From Actinomycetes bacterium (GTDB lineage: Bacteria > Actinomycetota > Actinomycetes > Mycobacteriales > Micromonosporaceae): 26,737 nt of DNA. The stretch is from assembly GCA_021793335.1 (NCBI GenBank), contig JAJYSW010000014.1:1-26737 (forward strand). The letters are read 5' to 3'. The notes below the pieces were generated by a model, which had not been told where the DNA came from, searched no databases, and worked only from the letters and a program-made list of their open reading frames with translations. Shown here in pieces: positions 7,211 through 14,955 of the stretch (position 1 is its first letter; every line of letters begins with the position of its first letter). Both the position numbers and the translations under genes were made by a program.

Positions 7211-8098
7211 ATGCCTGCCAGCCGCACCGACACGCCGAACCTCCTGGTGCTCATCAAATCGATCCTTCCCTCGCTGTCGAAGGCCGAGACGAGGGTCGCC
7301 CAGGAGATCATCCGTGAACCCGAGGCCGCCTCGACGCGCACCATCACCGATCTGGCCCGCGCCGCCGGGACCTCGGAGGCCACCGTCGTCCGGTTCTGCC
7401 GTTCGCTCGGGCTGAGCGGGCATCGCGAGCTGCGGATGCGCGCCGCGCAGGCCGTCATCGGCACCGCCGAGGGCCCCGACCGGGAGATCGCCGGCGGCGA
7501 CATCCCCACCGGCGCCGACATGGCCCGCATCATCGCCACCGTCAGCTACGCCGACATCGGCGCCATCACCGACACCGCCGACGCACTCGACACCGCGGCG
7601 TGCGAGGCCGCCGTCGCCGCGCTCGCCGGAGCCCGGCGCATCGACGTCTTCGGCGTCGCGGCGTCCGGAATCGTGAGCGCCGACCTGACCCAGAAACTCC
7701 ACCGGATCGGCTGCATCGCGTTCAGCTGGCCCGACGTCCATTCCGCGCTCGTGGCGACGGCCCTCGCCGGGGATCGCGACGCCGCCGTGGGGATCTCGCA
7801 CTCGGGAGCGACGACGGAGACCGTCGAGTTCCTGGAGTCCGCGCGGGCCCGTGGGACGGCGACGGTGGCGATCACCAACCACGCCCGCTCGCCGCTGGCC
7901 TCGGTCGCCGACCACGTACTGACCACCGCCGCCCGGGAGACGACCTACCGCTCGGGGGCGACGGTCAGCCGGATCGCCCAGCTCATGGTGGTCGACTGCC
8001 TGTTCGTCGGCGTCGCGGCGAAACTGCGTCGACGCAGCGCCAAGGCGCTGGCGGCCACCGCCGCCGCGGTCTCGGACCGGTTGCGGCCGGCCTCGTGA
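7211..8098 (+). CDS. RpiR/MurR-family repressor next to murQ
   Basis: 295 residues from the ATG at 7211 (300 from a GTG at 7196). The HTH domain is at about residues 15-85 (SKAETRVAQEIIREPEAAST, then DLARAAGTSEATVVRFCRSL), and the SIS domain at about 125-255 with IDVFGVAASGIVSADL and ISHSGATTETVEFLE. This layout matches MurR of E. coli, which represses murQP and is induced by MurNAc-6-P. The divergent pairing with murQ repeats the E. coli murR/murQ arrangement, so MurNAc-6-P is the likely ligand, by inference. The protein is paralogous to the RpiR at 4112-5044 but clearly diverged, so two separate inputs are possible. It converges on the amidase gene with a 23-bp gap. Confidence 0.9.
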   Translation: MPASRTDTPNLLVLIKSILPSLSKAETRVAQEIIREPEAASTRTITDLARAAGTSEATVVRFCRSLGLSGHRELRMRAAQAVIGTAEGPDREIAGGDIPTGADMARIIATVSYADIGAITDTADALDTAACEAAVAALAGARRIDVFGVAASGIVSADLTQKLHRIGCIAFSWPDVHSALVATALAGDRDAAVGISHSGATTETVEFLESARARGTATVAITNHARSPLASVADHVLTTAARETTYRSGATVSRIAQLMVVDCLFVGVAAKLRRRSAKALAATAAAVSDRLRPAS

Positions 8099-8121
8099 CG
8101 GGCCCCGTCCTTCGGCGCGGC

Positions 8122-8790
8122 TCAGAGGCCGCGGGCCGCTTCGACCTCGCCGCGCAGCCGAGGCAGCCGATCGTGGATGATCCCCGGGCATAGCGTCGAA
8201 CCGAAGTCCATGTGCCCGTAGATCTCACTCGACGGGATCGCGTACCGCTCGCACGCATAGGCGCACAGCGTCACCAGCGTCTCCCATTGCGCGGCGGTCG
8301 GCTCGTCGCCGTCGTGATAGGCCCCCTCGTTCGCGATCCCGATCGCCTGCGAGTTCTGACCCGCGGTGTGGATGCCCTGGACGAAGTGATCGCCGGCCAC
8401 GAGCGCGGTCAGGGAACCGGTGGCGCCCTCGGTGATCCAGCCGCCGCGGCTGACGATGAAATGGTATCCGCTGTCGCGCCAGCCGTTGTCGTCCATGTGC
8501 AGATCCTGCACCCAGTGCGCGTGGGCGTGCGCCTGCCCGCGCGAGAAGTCGGCGGTGTTCGCCGAGACCGTGTGATGCACGATGAGCTTGTCCGGGACGC
8601 CCCAGATGACGGGGTTCGCGATGCTCGGGGGCCGGGCGCCCCACTCGGCGGTCGAGTCGATGTCGGGTTCGACGGCCGCGGGCGTCGCCGGCGCCGCGTG
8701 CGAGACGGCGCCGGAGAGCCCCGCGGCACCGAGCAGCCCGGCCGCCCCGGCTCCGAACAGGAGCCTGCGTCGGATGCGTTGATAGTCCAT
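8122..8790 (-). CDS. Tat-exported N-acetylmuramoyl-L-alanine amidase (PGRP/Amidase_2 type)
   Basis: 222 residues; predicted zinc amidase that removes peptides from MurNAc in cell-wall fragments. The N-terminus RIRRRLLFGAGAAGLLGAAG carries a twin-arginine motif and a hydrophobic segment, with probable cleavage after SHA near residue 32. The catalytic domain spans about 45-215. Residues expected for zinc binding and catalysis are in place: His72/His73 (LIVHHTVS), Tyr109 (SGYHFIVS), His193 (YGHMDFGSTLCPG) and Cys201, as in T7 lysozyme and PGRP amidases. The ATG at 8790 is preceded by GGAGG at 5 nt; a longer reading frame from 8850 would bury the signal sequence. It lies 56 bp after the GH25 gene with a strong hairpin between. 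Its role would be to supply peptide-free MurNAc sugars, like AmiE of Bacillus subtilis, though from a different fold. Confidence 0.9.
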   Translation of the reverse strand: MDYQRIRRRLLFGAGAAGLLGAAGLSGAVSHAAPATPAAVEPDIDSTAEWGARPPSIANPVIWGVPDKLIVHHTVSANTADFSRGQAHAHAHWVQDLHMDDNGWRDSGYHFIVSRGGWITEGATGSLTALVAGDHFVQGIHTAGQNSQAIGIANEGAYHDGDEPTAAQWETLVTLCAYACERYAIPSSEIYGHMDFGSTLCPGIIHDRLPRLRGEVEAARGL

Positions 8791-8807
8791 GTCTGCCTCC
8801 AGAAGGC

Positions 8808-8836
8808 CCGGAGGCCGGGGGTCGCCCGGCCTCCGG
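8808..8836 (-). terminator. 12-bp hairpin between the muramidase and amidase genes
   Basis: CCGGAGGCCGGG (8808-8819) and CCCGGCCTCCGG (8825-8836) form a perfect 12-bp stem with a 5-nt loop, 10 nt after the GH25 stop and 18 nt before the amidase start. There is no U-run. It could lower read-through into the amidase gene or stabilise the upstream mRNA. Confidence 0.5.
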
Positions 8837-8846
8837 ATCGGGGGAA

Positions 8847-9623
8847 TCACGTGTTGTTCGCCAGGGCCAGCAGGCGGGCCCGCGAGCCGTTGAAGTGGTT
8901 GCGGTCGACGTCACCGGAGATGCCCGAGACCGATCCGGTCGCGGAGTACTGCCAGAACGTCCAGGTGGTGTTGTTCCATCCTGCCGGGAGGGAGGGACTG
9001 GAGACGCCCCAGTGGGCGATCCACAGCGGGCTCTTGGAGGCCATGCCCGTCCACGAGCCGGTGCAGCTGTTCCACCACGATGCGGTGGTGTAGATGACCA
9101 TGTCGCGACCGGTCCTCGCCTTGTACGTGTTGTAGAAGTCGGTGATCCAGTTGCGCATCTGCGTGGTGGAGAGGCCGTAGCACGCCGCACCCGAGGGCGG
9201 TGCTTCGAGGTCGAGCGCGCCGGGGAGGGTCAGGTTGTCCGCCGACCAGGCGCCGCCGTTCGAGGCGAAGAACTCCGCCTGCGCCGCGCCGGACGAGGAG
9301 CCGGGACGAGCGAAGTGGTAGGCGCCCCGGATGACGCCCGCGTGGTAGGCGGCCGGGTAATTGGTGTTGAACTGTGGGTCCTTATAAGCGGTGCCCTCGG
9401 TCGCCTTGATGTACGCGAAGTCGACCCCCGCGTTCTTGACCGAAGTCCAGTTGATCGAGCCCTGCCAGTGCGAGACGTCGATACCGGTCGGGTTGGACTG
9501 AGCCGAGGCCGGGCTCGCCACGACCAGCAGTGCCACGGTGAGCACCGCCGAGGCGAGCATGCCGACGAGAGCGATGACCCCTCGTCGTCTTGGGACGATT
9601 TTGTCGTTCGGGCGATTGTTCAT
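8847..9623 (-). CDS. Secreted GH25 muramidase (lysozyme)
   Basis: 258 residues. A Sec signal peptide (MNNRPNDKIVPRRR followed by a hydrophobic core, probable cleavage after SPASA at residue 41) leads directly into a GH25 domain. Active-site residues of the family are visible: Asp49 in GIDVSHWQG and the Asp138-Leu-Glu140 pair in GALDLEAP. Downstream come TGRDMVIYTTASWW and the terminal DVDRNHFNG. There is no cell-wall-binding domain, so it is a minimal catalytic enzyme. It hydrolyses the MurNAc-beta-1,4-GlcNAc bond of peptidoglycan and would release GlcNAc-MurNAc units for the downstream NagZ-type enzyme and amidase. AGGGAG lies 6 nt before the ATG at 9623; a longer frame to 9770 would run through the promoter. 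It has its own promoter. Confidence 0.93.
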   Translation of the reverse strand: MNNRPNDKIVPRRRGVIALVGMLASAVLTVALLVVASPASAQSNPTGIDVSHWQGSINWTSVKNAGVDFAYIKATEGTAYKDPQFNTNYPAAYHAGVIRGAYHFARPGSSSGAAQAEFFASNGGAWSADNLTLPGALDLEAPPSGAACYGLSTTQMRNWITDFYNTYKARTGRDMVIYTTASWWNSCTGSWTGMASKSPLWIAHWGVSSPSLPAGWNNTTWTFWQYSATGSVSGISGDVDRNHFNGSRARLLALANNT

Positions 9624-9665
9624 ACGAGACTCCCTGCTTGTCAGGAGATCTGCCGATGGGGGAAG

Positions 9666-9683
9666 AGTGCGAGGTATCGCACT
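9666..9683. repeat. Inverted repeat in the GH25 leader
   Basis: AGTGCGA-GGTA-TCGCACT, a perfect inverted repeat with 7-bp arms, starting just after the predicted transcription start (about 9685) and about 40 nt before the GH25 start codon. It could be an operator or a leader hairpin. Confidence 0.45.
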
Positions 9684-9691
9684 TGCATCCC

Positions 9692-9721
9692 AGTATGGTG
9701 AAAAACTCCACAGAAAGTCAA
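9692..9721 (-). promoter_or_regulatory. Predicted promoter of the GH25 gene
   Basis: -35 TTGACT (9721-9716), an 18-bp spacer and -10 CATACT (9697-9692), in an AT-rich island of a GC-rich region. The leader would be about 60 nt. This is one of the better promoter matches in the window. Confidence 0.65.
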
Positions 9722-9743
9722 GGTGCTGAAAAAACTTTCCACA
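9699..9743. repeat. Direct repeats over the GH25 promoter
   Basis: TGAAAAACTCCACA (9699-9712) and TGAAAAAACTTTCCACA (9727-9743) are near-copies 28 bp apart. One lies in the spacer and the other just upstream of the -35. Their TGAARAAA cores resemble the half-sites at the murQ/rpiR operator (TGAAGAGAAAT, TGAAGAAATA), so one regulator could serve both. Confidence 0.5.
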
Positions 9744-10068
9744 ACGCCGGAGTGAAATCGCGGTGGCCACGGCTCCGTGCCGACGCAGGGCACACCGGGT
9801 GCCGGTCCGACGGGGACCGGCTCATCGAAGGACACCGCCGGGGCCGAAGCCACCCGGCCGCGAAGCGGCGCGCCCCGGCAGCGGGGTCGGCGGCGCGATC
9901 CTCACGCACGGCCTCCCGGTATCCGGCTGCGGTCGCTCATCGCCGAAGCGGCGCGCCCTGACCATCACGGGACGGCGCCGCGGCCGCGGCCTTCGCGCCC
10001 TGCCGCCTGCCGCCCGGCGGCAGGCGGTCATGACCGTGCCCGCTCGGACCACGGACGGCGAGGACTCC
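9744..10068. other. Hairpin-rich gene-free region between nagZ and the GH25 gene
   Basis: No credible gene is seen. Besides the hairpin listed separately at 10003-10027, it holds a perfect 8-bp-arm inverted repeat GCCGGTCC/GGACCGGC at 9801-9821 and a GC-only palindromic stretch around 9975-9990. Long frames on the plus strand here are by-products of base composition. It most likely holds the nagZ 3' end and termination signals. Confidence 0.5.
10003..10027 (-). terminator. Terminator-like hairpin after nagZ
   Basis: CCGCCTGCCG (10003-10012) pairs perfectly with CGGCAGGCGG (10018-10027) across a 5-nt loop, about 42 nt after the nagZ stop codon. It lacks a U-tract. Confidence 0.55.
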
Positions 10069-11901
10069 TCAGTAGCCCTCGCCGGCACCGAACTCGAACA
10101 GCACACGCTGCGGGTCGTCGGCCTCCGGAACGTCCACCGGCAGCCGCCCTTGCGGGTTCACCTCGCCGGTGATCGCCCCCGCCAGCGAAACGAGCGAACC
10201 GGCCGTATAGGAATAGGTCGCCAGCGCCGCCCCCGCCTCGGGCAGGTACGCGGCATCGTAAGGCGTGCCGACCGCTGCGACGACCACCGGCGTCCCCGTC
10301 GCGGCCACGGCCTCGACCAGATCGATCTGCGGCGAGCCGGCCGTGACACCGAACGTCACCACCACCGCCAGGTCCTTATCGGATGCCTCGGTCGCGGCCG
10401 CTCCGATCGCCGCGGCATCCGGCTCCTCGCCGGTGGCACGGACTGCGACGCCGAGCCCGAGCGCTTCGAGCGCTTCGGCGAGCCTCGCCGTAGTCTGCTC
10501 GCCCCAGCCGGTGACCAGCACACTCGCGCCGGAGGCGGCCAAAGGCAGCACCCCGTCGTTGCGCAGCAGCGTCACCGCCCGGTCCGAAATATCGTCCGCG
10601 ACCTGCCGGTGCTCCTCGACGCCGACCGTATCGAGGACCGCCTCGGCATCGGTCGAGGCGTCCTCGACGATCCCGCGCCGCCACTTGAGGCGCAGCAGCC
10701 GCTCGACCGAGGCGTCGATGCGTTCCTCGGTCAGCTCCCCCGATTCGACCGCTCCGAGCACCGCGTCGCGGGCCAGGCGGAAATCCGGCGGCATCAACAG
10801 CAGGTCGGCGCCGGCCAGCAGCGCCAGGACCGGGACGCGGTCATCGCCGTACTGGACACGCACCCCCTCCATCTCCAGAGAATCGGTGGCCACCACGCCT
10901 TCGAAGCCGAGCCGTTCGCGCAGCAGGCCGGTGAGGATCGGCTCCGAGAGCGTCGCGGGGACGAGCGAATCGTCCAGGGCCGGGAACTGGAGGTGAGCGG
11001 ACATGACCATGTCCGTGCCGGCCGCGATCGCGGCCTCGAACGGCGGGGCGTCGATCCTGGCCCATTCCTCTTCGGAGTGGGAGATCGACGGCAGGCCCAC
11101 GTGGCTGTCCACGTCGGTATCGCCGTGTCCCGGGAAATGCTTGGCGCAGGCGGCGACCCCGCCGGACTGGTAACCGGTGACCTGCGCGGCGGTCAACTCC
11201 GCGGTCAACTCCGGGTCCGAGGAGAAGGAGCGCACCCCGATGACGGGATTGGAGGGATCGACGTTGACGTCGGCATCGGGCGCGAAGTTCTGATTGAGCC
11301 CCATGGCCCGCAGCTCGGCCCCGGCGATCTCGGCGGCGCGCTGCGCGGCCTCGGCGTCCCTGGTCGCCCCGAGCGGCATCGCGCCGGGGAACTGCGTGAC
11401 CGGCTCGCCGATCCGGTTCACCACCCCGTACTCCTGATCGGCGGCGATGAGCAGCGGCACGCCGCCGTCCGCGGCGGCGGCCTCCTGAAGGCCGTTCGAG
11501 AGCCGCGCGATCTGCTCGGGATCGTCGACATTGCCCGCCCAGGAGAAGTAGACGATCCCGCCGGGCCGGTAGGCGGCGATGAGCTCGGCGGCATTATCGA
11601 CGCCGAGGTGGTCTTGATTCGAGGCGATGGCCTCGGGGTCGTCGGTGTCGACCGAGGCCCCGTAGGCGTACACCATGAACAGCTGGCCGACCTTCTGCTC
11701 AAGGGTCATGGACGCCAACTGCTCGGACACGTATGCCTGCGCGCTGTCGATGGACTCATCCTGCCCGGTGTCCTCGGCGGCGTCGTCACCGGGGCCCTCT
11801 TCGGAGCAGCCGACAACAGCGGTGAACGAGGCGGCCGCACCGGAGGCGAGCACCGCCTTGCGGGTCATCTTCGGGAATCGCACCGAACCAGTCTTCACCA
11901 C
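10069..11901 (-). CDS. nagZ: Lipoprotein GH3 beta-N-acetylglucosaminidase (two-domain NagZ type)
   Basis: 610 residues. The N-terminus has a lipoprotein signal (lipobox VVGC, Cys32), so the enzyme is anchored outside the membrane. The GH3 barrel spans about 60-400. It has the NagZ hallmark KHFPGHGDTDVDSHVGLPSI (254-273), where Asp265-Ser-His267 is the Asp/His acid-base dyad of this subfamily, and the nucleophile Asp340 in VVATDSLEM. A C-terminal GH3_C-like domain (about 430-600) makes it the two-domain form known from Bacillus subtilis rather than the short cytoplasmic enterobacterial form. It releases GlcNAc from GlcNAc-MurNAc(-peptide). Start is uncertain: GTG at 11901 or 11898 (GAAGG nearby) or ATG at 11868. 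It is the first gene after rplR, 147 bp away and beyond a terminator. I see no clear promoter in that gap. Confidence 0.92.
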   Translation of the reverse strand: MVKTGSVRFPKMTRKAVLASGAAASFTAVVGCSEEGPGDDAAEDTGQDESIDSAQAYVSEQLASMTLEQKVGQLFMVYAYGASVDTDDPEAIASNQDHLGVDNAAELIAAYRPGGIVYFSWAGNVDDPEQIARLSNGLQEAAAADGGVPLLIAADQEYGVVNRIGEPVTQFPGAMPLGATRDAEAAQRAAEIAGAELRAMGLNQNFAPDADVNVDPSNPVIGVRSFSSDPELTAELTAAQVTGYQSGGVAACAKHFPGHGDTDVDSHVGLPSISHSEEEWARIDAPPFEAAIAAGTDMVMSAHLQFPALDDSLVPATLSEPILTGLLRERLGFEGVVATDSLEMEGVRVQYGDDRVPVLALLAGADLLLMPPDFRLARDAVLGAVESGELTEERIDASVERLLRLKWRRGIVEDASTDAEAVLDTVGVEEHRQVADDISDRAVTLLRNDGVLPLAASGASVLVTGWGEQTTARLAEALEALGLGVAVRATGEEPDAAAIGAAATEASDKDLAVVVTFGVTAGSPQIDLVEAVAATGTPVVVAAVGTPYDAAYLPEAGAALATYSYTAGSLVSLAGAITGEVNPQGRLPVDVPEADDPQRVLFEFGAGEGY

Positions 11902-11991
11902 GGCCTTCGAAGGTTCGAGGCAGGTCGGGGGTGTGTCACGCCGTCCACAGCGAGCCGGACCGGGCCACTCCCGCCCCGAACGAGAAGCCGG

Positions 11992-12028
11992 AACGAAAAG
12001 CCGGGAGGAAGCAGCGCTCCCTCCCGGC
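11992..12028 (-). terminator. Intrinsic terminator after rplR, within the spc operon
   Basis: GCCGGGAGG and CCTCCCGGC form a 9-bp perfect stem (12028-12020 with 12008-12000), which can extend inward by a G-U pair and AGC/GCT. It is followed on the minus strand by TTTTCGTT (11999-11992). It begins 20 nt after the rplR stop codon. Stem, loop and T-run make this the most canonical rho-independent terminator in the window, in a place where the spc operon is normally continuous into rpsE. Confidence 0.85.
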
Positions 12029-12048
12029 TCACGAACCGTTCTATCGCG

Positions 12049-12443
12049 TTAGAACTTCAGGCCGTTGTCGCGGGCGGCGTCGGCCAGGGCCGCGATGCGG
12101 CCGTGGTACTTCAGCCCACCGCGGTCGAACACGACCACTTCGACGCCGGCTTCCTTCGCGCGCTCGGCGACGAGCTTGCCGACCTCTTTGGCCTTCGCGG
12201 TCTTGTCCCCCTCGAAGGAGCGCAGTCCCGGCTCGATCGTCGAGGCGGCGACCAGCGTGCGGCCGTCCACGTCGTCGATGACCTGGGCGACGATGTGCTT
12301 CGAAGAGCGGAAGACCGCCAGGCGCGGCTGTCCGGCCGTGCCGCTGATCTTCTTGCGGCCACGGAAGTGACGCCGGTTCTTCGCGATCCGACGACGCTGG
12401 GAGACCGACCCAGACGGGCGACGGCGTTCGAGTTTGCTCGCCA

Positions 12444-12444
<1 letters not shown>
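12049..12444 (-). CDS. rplR: 50S ribosomal protein L18
   Basis: 131 residues. Binds 5S rRNA and carries it to the central protuberance of the 50S subunit. The basic N-terminus (SQRRRIAKNRRHFRGRKKI) and the core RLAVFRSSKHIVAQVIDD, VVVFDRGGLKYHGRIAALAD and terminal ARDNGLKF are typical. Its ATG overlaps the rplF stop by one base (TAATG), so it is translationally coupled. It is the last ribosomal gene before the terminator and the inserted cassette. Confidence 0.98.
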
Positions 12445-12983
<539 letters not shown>

Positions 12984-13001
12984 GCTTCATACCCTCCTTG
13001 A

Positions 13002-13409
13002 CTACCAGATGTAGGCGACGACTTCGCCGCCCACACCGCGCTTGCGAGCCTGGCGGTCGGTCAGCAGGCCATGGGAGGTGGACACGATGGCCACACCCAG
13101 GCCGCCGAGCACACGCGGCAGCTCAGTGGACTTGGCATAGACCCGCAGGCCCGGCTTCGAGACGCGGCGCAGGCCCGCCAGGGACCGCTCGCGGCGCTCG
13201 CCGAACTTCAGGTCGACGACAAGCTTCTTGCCGACGTTGCCTTCCTCGGGCTCCTCGACACGCCAGTCGGCGATGTAGCCCTCCTGCTTGAGGACCTCGG
13301 CGATGGAGGCCTTCATCTTGGAGTGCGGCATCGACGTGGTGTCGTGATAAGCCTGGTTGGCATTCCGCAGACGCGTCAGCATGTCTGCGATCGGGTCGGT
13401 CATTGTCAT
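13002..13409 (-). CDS. rpsH: 30S ribosomal protein S8
   Basis: 135 residues. Binds the central domain of 16S rRNA and is the known autoregulator of the spc operon in E. coli. N-terminal DPIADMLTRLRNAN and C-terminal GLLTDRQARKRGVGGEVVAYIW are conserved. The start is the ATG at 13409, though a second ATG two codons later is possible; the AAGG upstream is rather far from the first. The 99-bp gap to rpsN is the largest between ribosomal genes of this run and has a small hairpin (CCCCGG/CCGGGG), function unknown. Confidence 0.97.
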   Translation of the reverse strand: MTMTDPIADMLTRLRNANQAYHDTTSMPHSKMKASIAEVLKQEGYIADWRVEEPEEGNVGKKLVVDLKFGERRERSLAGLRRVSKPGLRVYAKSTELPRVLGGLGVAIVSTSHGLLTDRQARKRGVGGEVVAYIW

Positions 13410-13508
13410 GCTTTTGATGTACCTTTCTCACCCCGGTTCCCCGGGCGAGACTCCGGGGCCTGTGGCGATCGACAGTATTCGGTGGCCGGCTCCGCCGGCG
13501 CGGAAGAC

Positions 13509-13694
13509 CTACCAGCTGGCCTTGTGGACGCCGGGGAGCTCCCCCGCGTGGGCCATGTCGCGGAGGCACACACGGCACAGTCCGAACTTGCGGTAGACCG
13601 ACTTCGGTCGACCGCACTTCTGGCAGCGGGTGTAGGCGCGCACGGCGAACTTCGGCTTGCGCTTGGCCTTCGCGATGAGGGCTTTCTTCGCCAT
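13509..13694 (-). CDS. rpsN: 30S ribosomal protein S14, zinc-binding (type Z)
   Basis: 61 residues, the short C+ form. Four zinc-ligand cysteines (Cys24, 27, 40, 43; CQKCGRPKSVYRKFGLCRVC) are intact. Actinobacteria often hold a second, zinc-free S14 elsewhere for zinc starvation; none is seen here. The ATG overlaps the rplE stop (TAATG). The C-terminal GELPGVHKASW is canonical. Confidence 0.98.
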   Translation of the reverse strand: MAKKALIAKAKRKPKFAVRAYTRCQKCGRPKSVYRKFGLCRVCLRDMAHAGELPGVHKASW

Positions 13695-14263
13695 TAGTCG
13701 TTCTCCTTGAACGGGAAGCCCAGGTGCCGCAGCAGCGCCCGGCCTTCGTCGTCGGTCTTCGCGGTGGTCACCACCGTGATGTCCATGCCGCGCACCCGGT
13801 CGATCTTGTTCTGGTCGATCTCGGGGAACACCGCCTGCTCGGTCAGGCCGAACGTGTAGTTGCCGTTCCCGTCGAACTGCCGGTCCGACAGACCGCGGAA
13901 GTCGCGGATGCGAGGCAGCGCGATCGACAGCAGCCGGTCGAGGAACTCCCACATGCGGTCGCCGCGAAGGGTCACCTTCGCACCGATGGCCTGGCCCTCC
14001 CGCAGCTTGAACTGCGCGATCGACTTCTTGGCACGACGCACGATGGGCTTTTGCCCGGTGATCGTCGCCAGGTCCTCCAGAGCTCCGTTGATGAGCTTGG
14101 AATCGCGAGCGGCCTCACCGACACCCATGTTCACCACGATCTTCGTCAGACCGGGGATCTGGTGGATGTTCCCGTACTTGAACTCGTCGGTCAGCTTCTG
14201 CCTGATCTCGGACCGGTAGGTCTCCTTCAGGCGCGGAGCGATCTTCTCTGCAACGTCAGTCAT
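13694..14263 (-). CDS. rplE: 50S ribosomal protein L5
   Basis: 189 residues; 5S rRNA-binding protein that contacts the P-site tRNA. Conserved stretches are IVVNMGVGEAARDSK, TGQKPIVRRAKKSIA, FKLREGQAIGAKVTLRG and GLTEQAVFPEID. I chose the ATG at 14263 over a GTG one codon earlier because AAGGA is 6 nt upstream and the ATG overlaps the rplX stop (TGATG). Confidence 0.98.
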   Translation of the reverse strand: MTDVAEKIAPRLKETYRSEIRQKLTDEFKYGNIHQIPGLTKIVVNMGVGEAARDSKLINGALEDLATITGQKPIVRRAKKSIAQFKLREGQAIGAKVTLRGDRMWEFLDRLLSIALPRIRDFRGLSDRQFDGNGNYTFGLTEQAVFPEIDQNKIDRVRGMDITVVTTAKTDDEGRALLRHLGFPFKEND

Positions 14264-14577
14264 CACAGGTCCTTACCCGTCCGCTTCGCGACACGGACCT
14301 TGCGGCCGTCGTCACCGATCCGGTAACCCACGCGGGTGGGCTGGTTATCGGCGTCGAGCACCATCACGTTGGACACGTGGATCGCCGCCTCCTGGGTGAC
14401 GATCCCGCCGGTGCGCGTACCGCGCGCCGACTGTCCGGCCTTGGTGTGCTTGGTGATCCGGTTGACGCCCTCGACGAGCACGCGATCGCGGCTCGGGTAC
14501 GCCTCCAGCACCAGGCCCTCGGCTCCCTTGTCCTTGCCCGCGATGACGCGGACCCGGTCGCCTTTCTTCACCTTCAC
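14263..14577 (-). CDS. rplX: 50S ribosomal protein L24
   Basis: 104 residues; early assembly initiator protein near the exit-tunnel opening. The KOW motif KKGDRVRVIAGKDKGAEGLV starts right after the GTG start, and GVNRITKHTKAG follows. The start codon abuts the rplN stop (TAAGTG), with GGAGG 8 nt upstream inside rplN. Confidence 0.97.
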   Translation of the reverse strand: MKVKKGDRVRVIAGKDKGAEGLVLEAYPSRDRVLVEGVNRITKHTKAGQSARGTRTGGIVTQEAAIHVSNVMVLDADNQPTRVGYRIGDDGRKVRVAKRTGKDL

Positions 14578-14943
14578 TTACAACACCTCCGGTGCGAGGG
14601 AGATGATCTTCATGAACTGCCTGTCGCGCAGTTCGCGGGCGACCGGCCCGAAGATACGGGTCCCTCGCGGTTCGCCGTCCTTGACGAGGACGGCGGCGTT
14701 CTCGTCGAACTTGATGTACGACCCGTCCGGGCGGCGACGCTCCTTGACGGCACGCACGATGACGGCCTGGACGATGTCGCCCTTCTTGACACCGGCCCCC
14801 GGGATGGCGTCCTTGACGGAGGCCACGATCGTGTCGCCGATACCGGCGTAGCGTCGGCCCGAGCCGCCCAGCACCCGGATGCACAGGATCTCCCGCGCAC
14901 CGGTGTTGTCGGCGACCTTCAGCCGCGACTCTTGCTGAATCAC
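14578..14943 (-). CDS. rplN: 50S ribosomal protein L14
   Basis: 121 residues (norm 122). Forms part of the intersubunit bridge with helix 44 of 16S rRNA. IQQESRLKVADNTGAREILC opens the protein and GTRIFGPVARELRDRQFMKI near the end is the family signature. GTG start, with GGGAG upstream, 12 bp after rpsQ. Confidence 0.98.
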   Translation of the reverse strand: MIQQESRLKVADNTGAREILCIRVLGGSGRRYAGIGDTIVASVKDAIPGAGVKKGDIVQAVIVRAVKERRRPDGSYIKFDENAAVLVKDGEPRGTRIFGPVARELRDRQFMKIISLAPEVL

Positions 14944-14955
14944 GTCCCGATCTCC

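Noticed and set aside
770..11901. Idea that the salvage cassette is a recent mobile island
   Set aside because: No transposase, integrase, attachment site or flanking repeat at either border, and base composition and codon use look like the neighbours. The IS4 element lies at the far end of the window, not at the borders.
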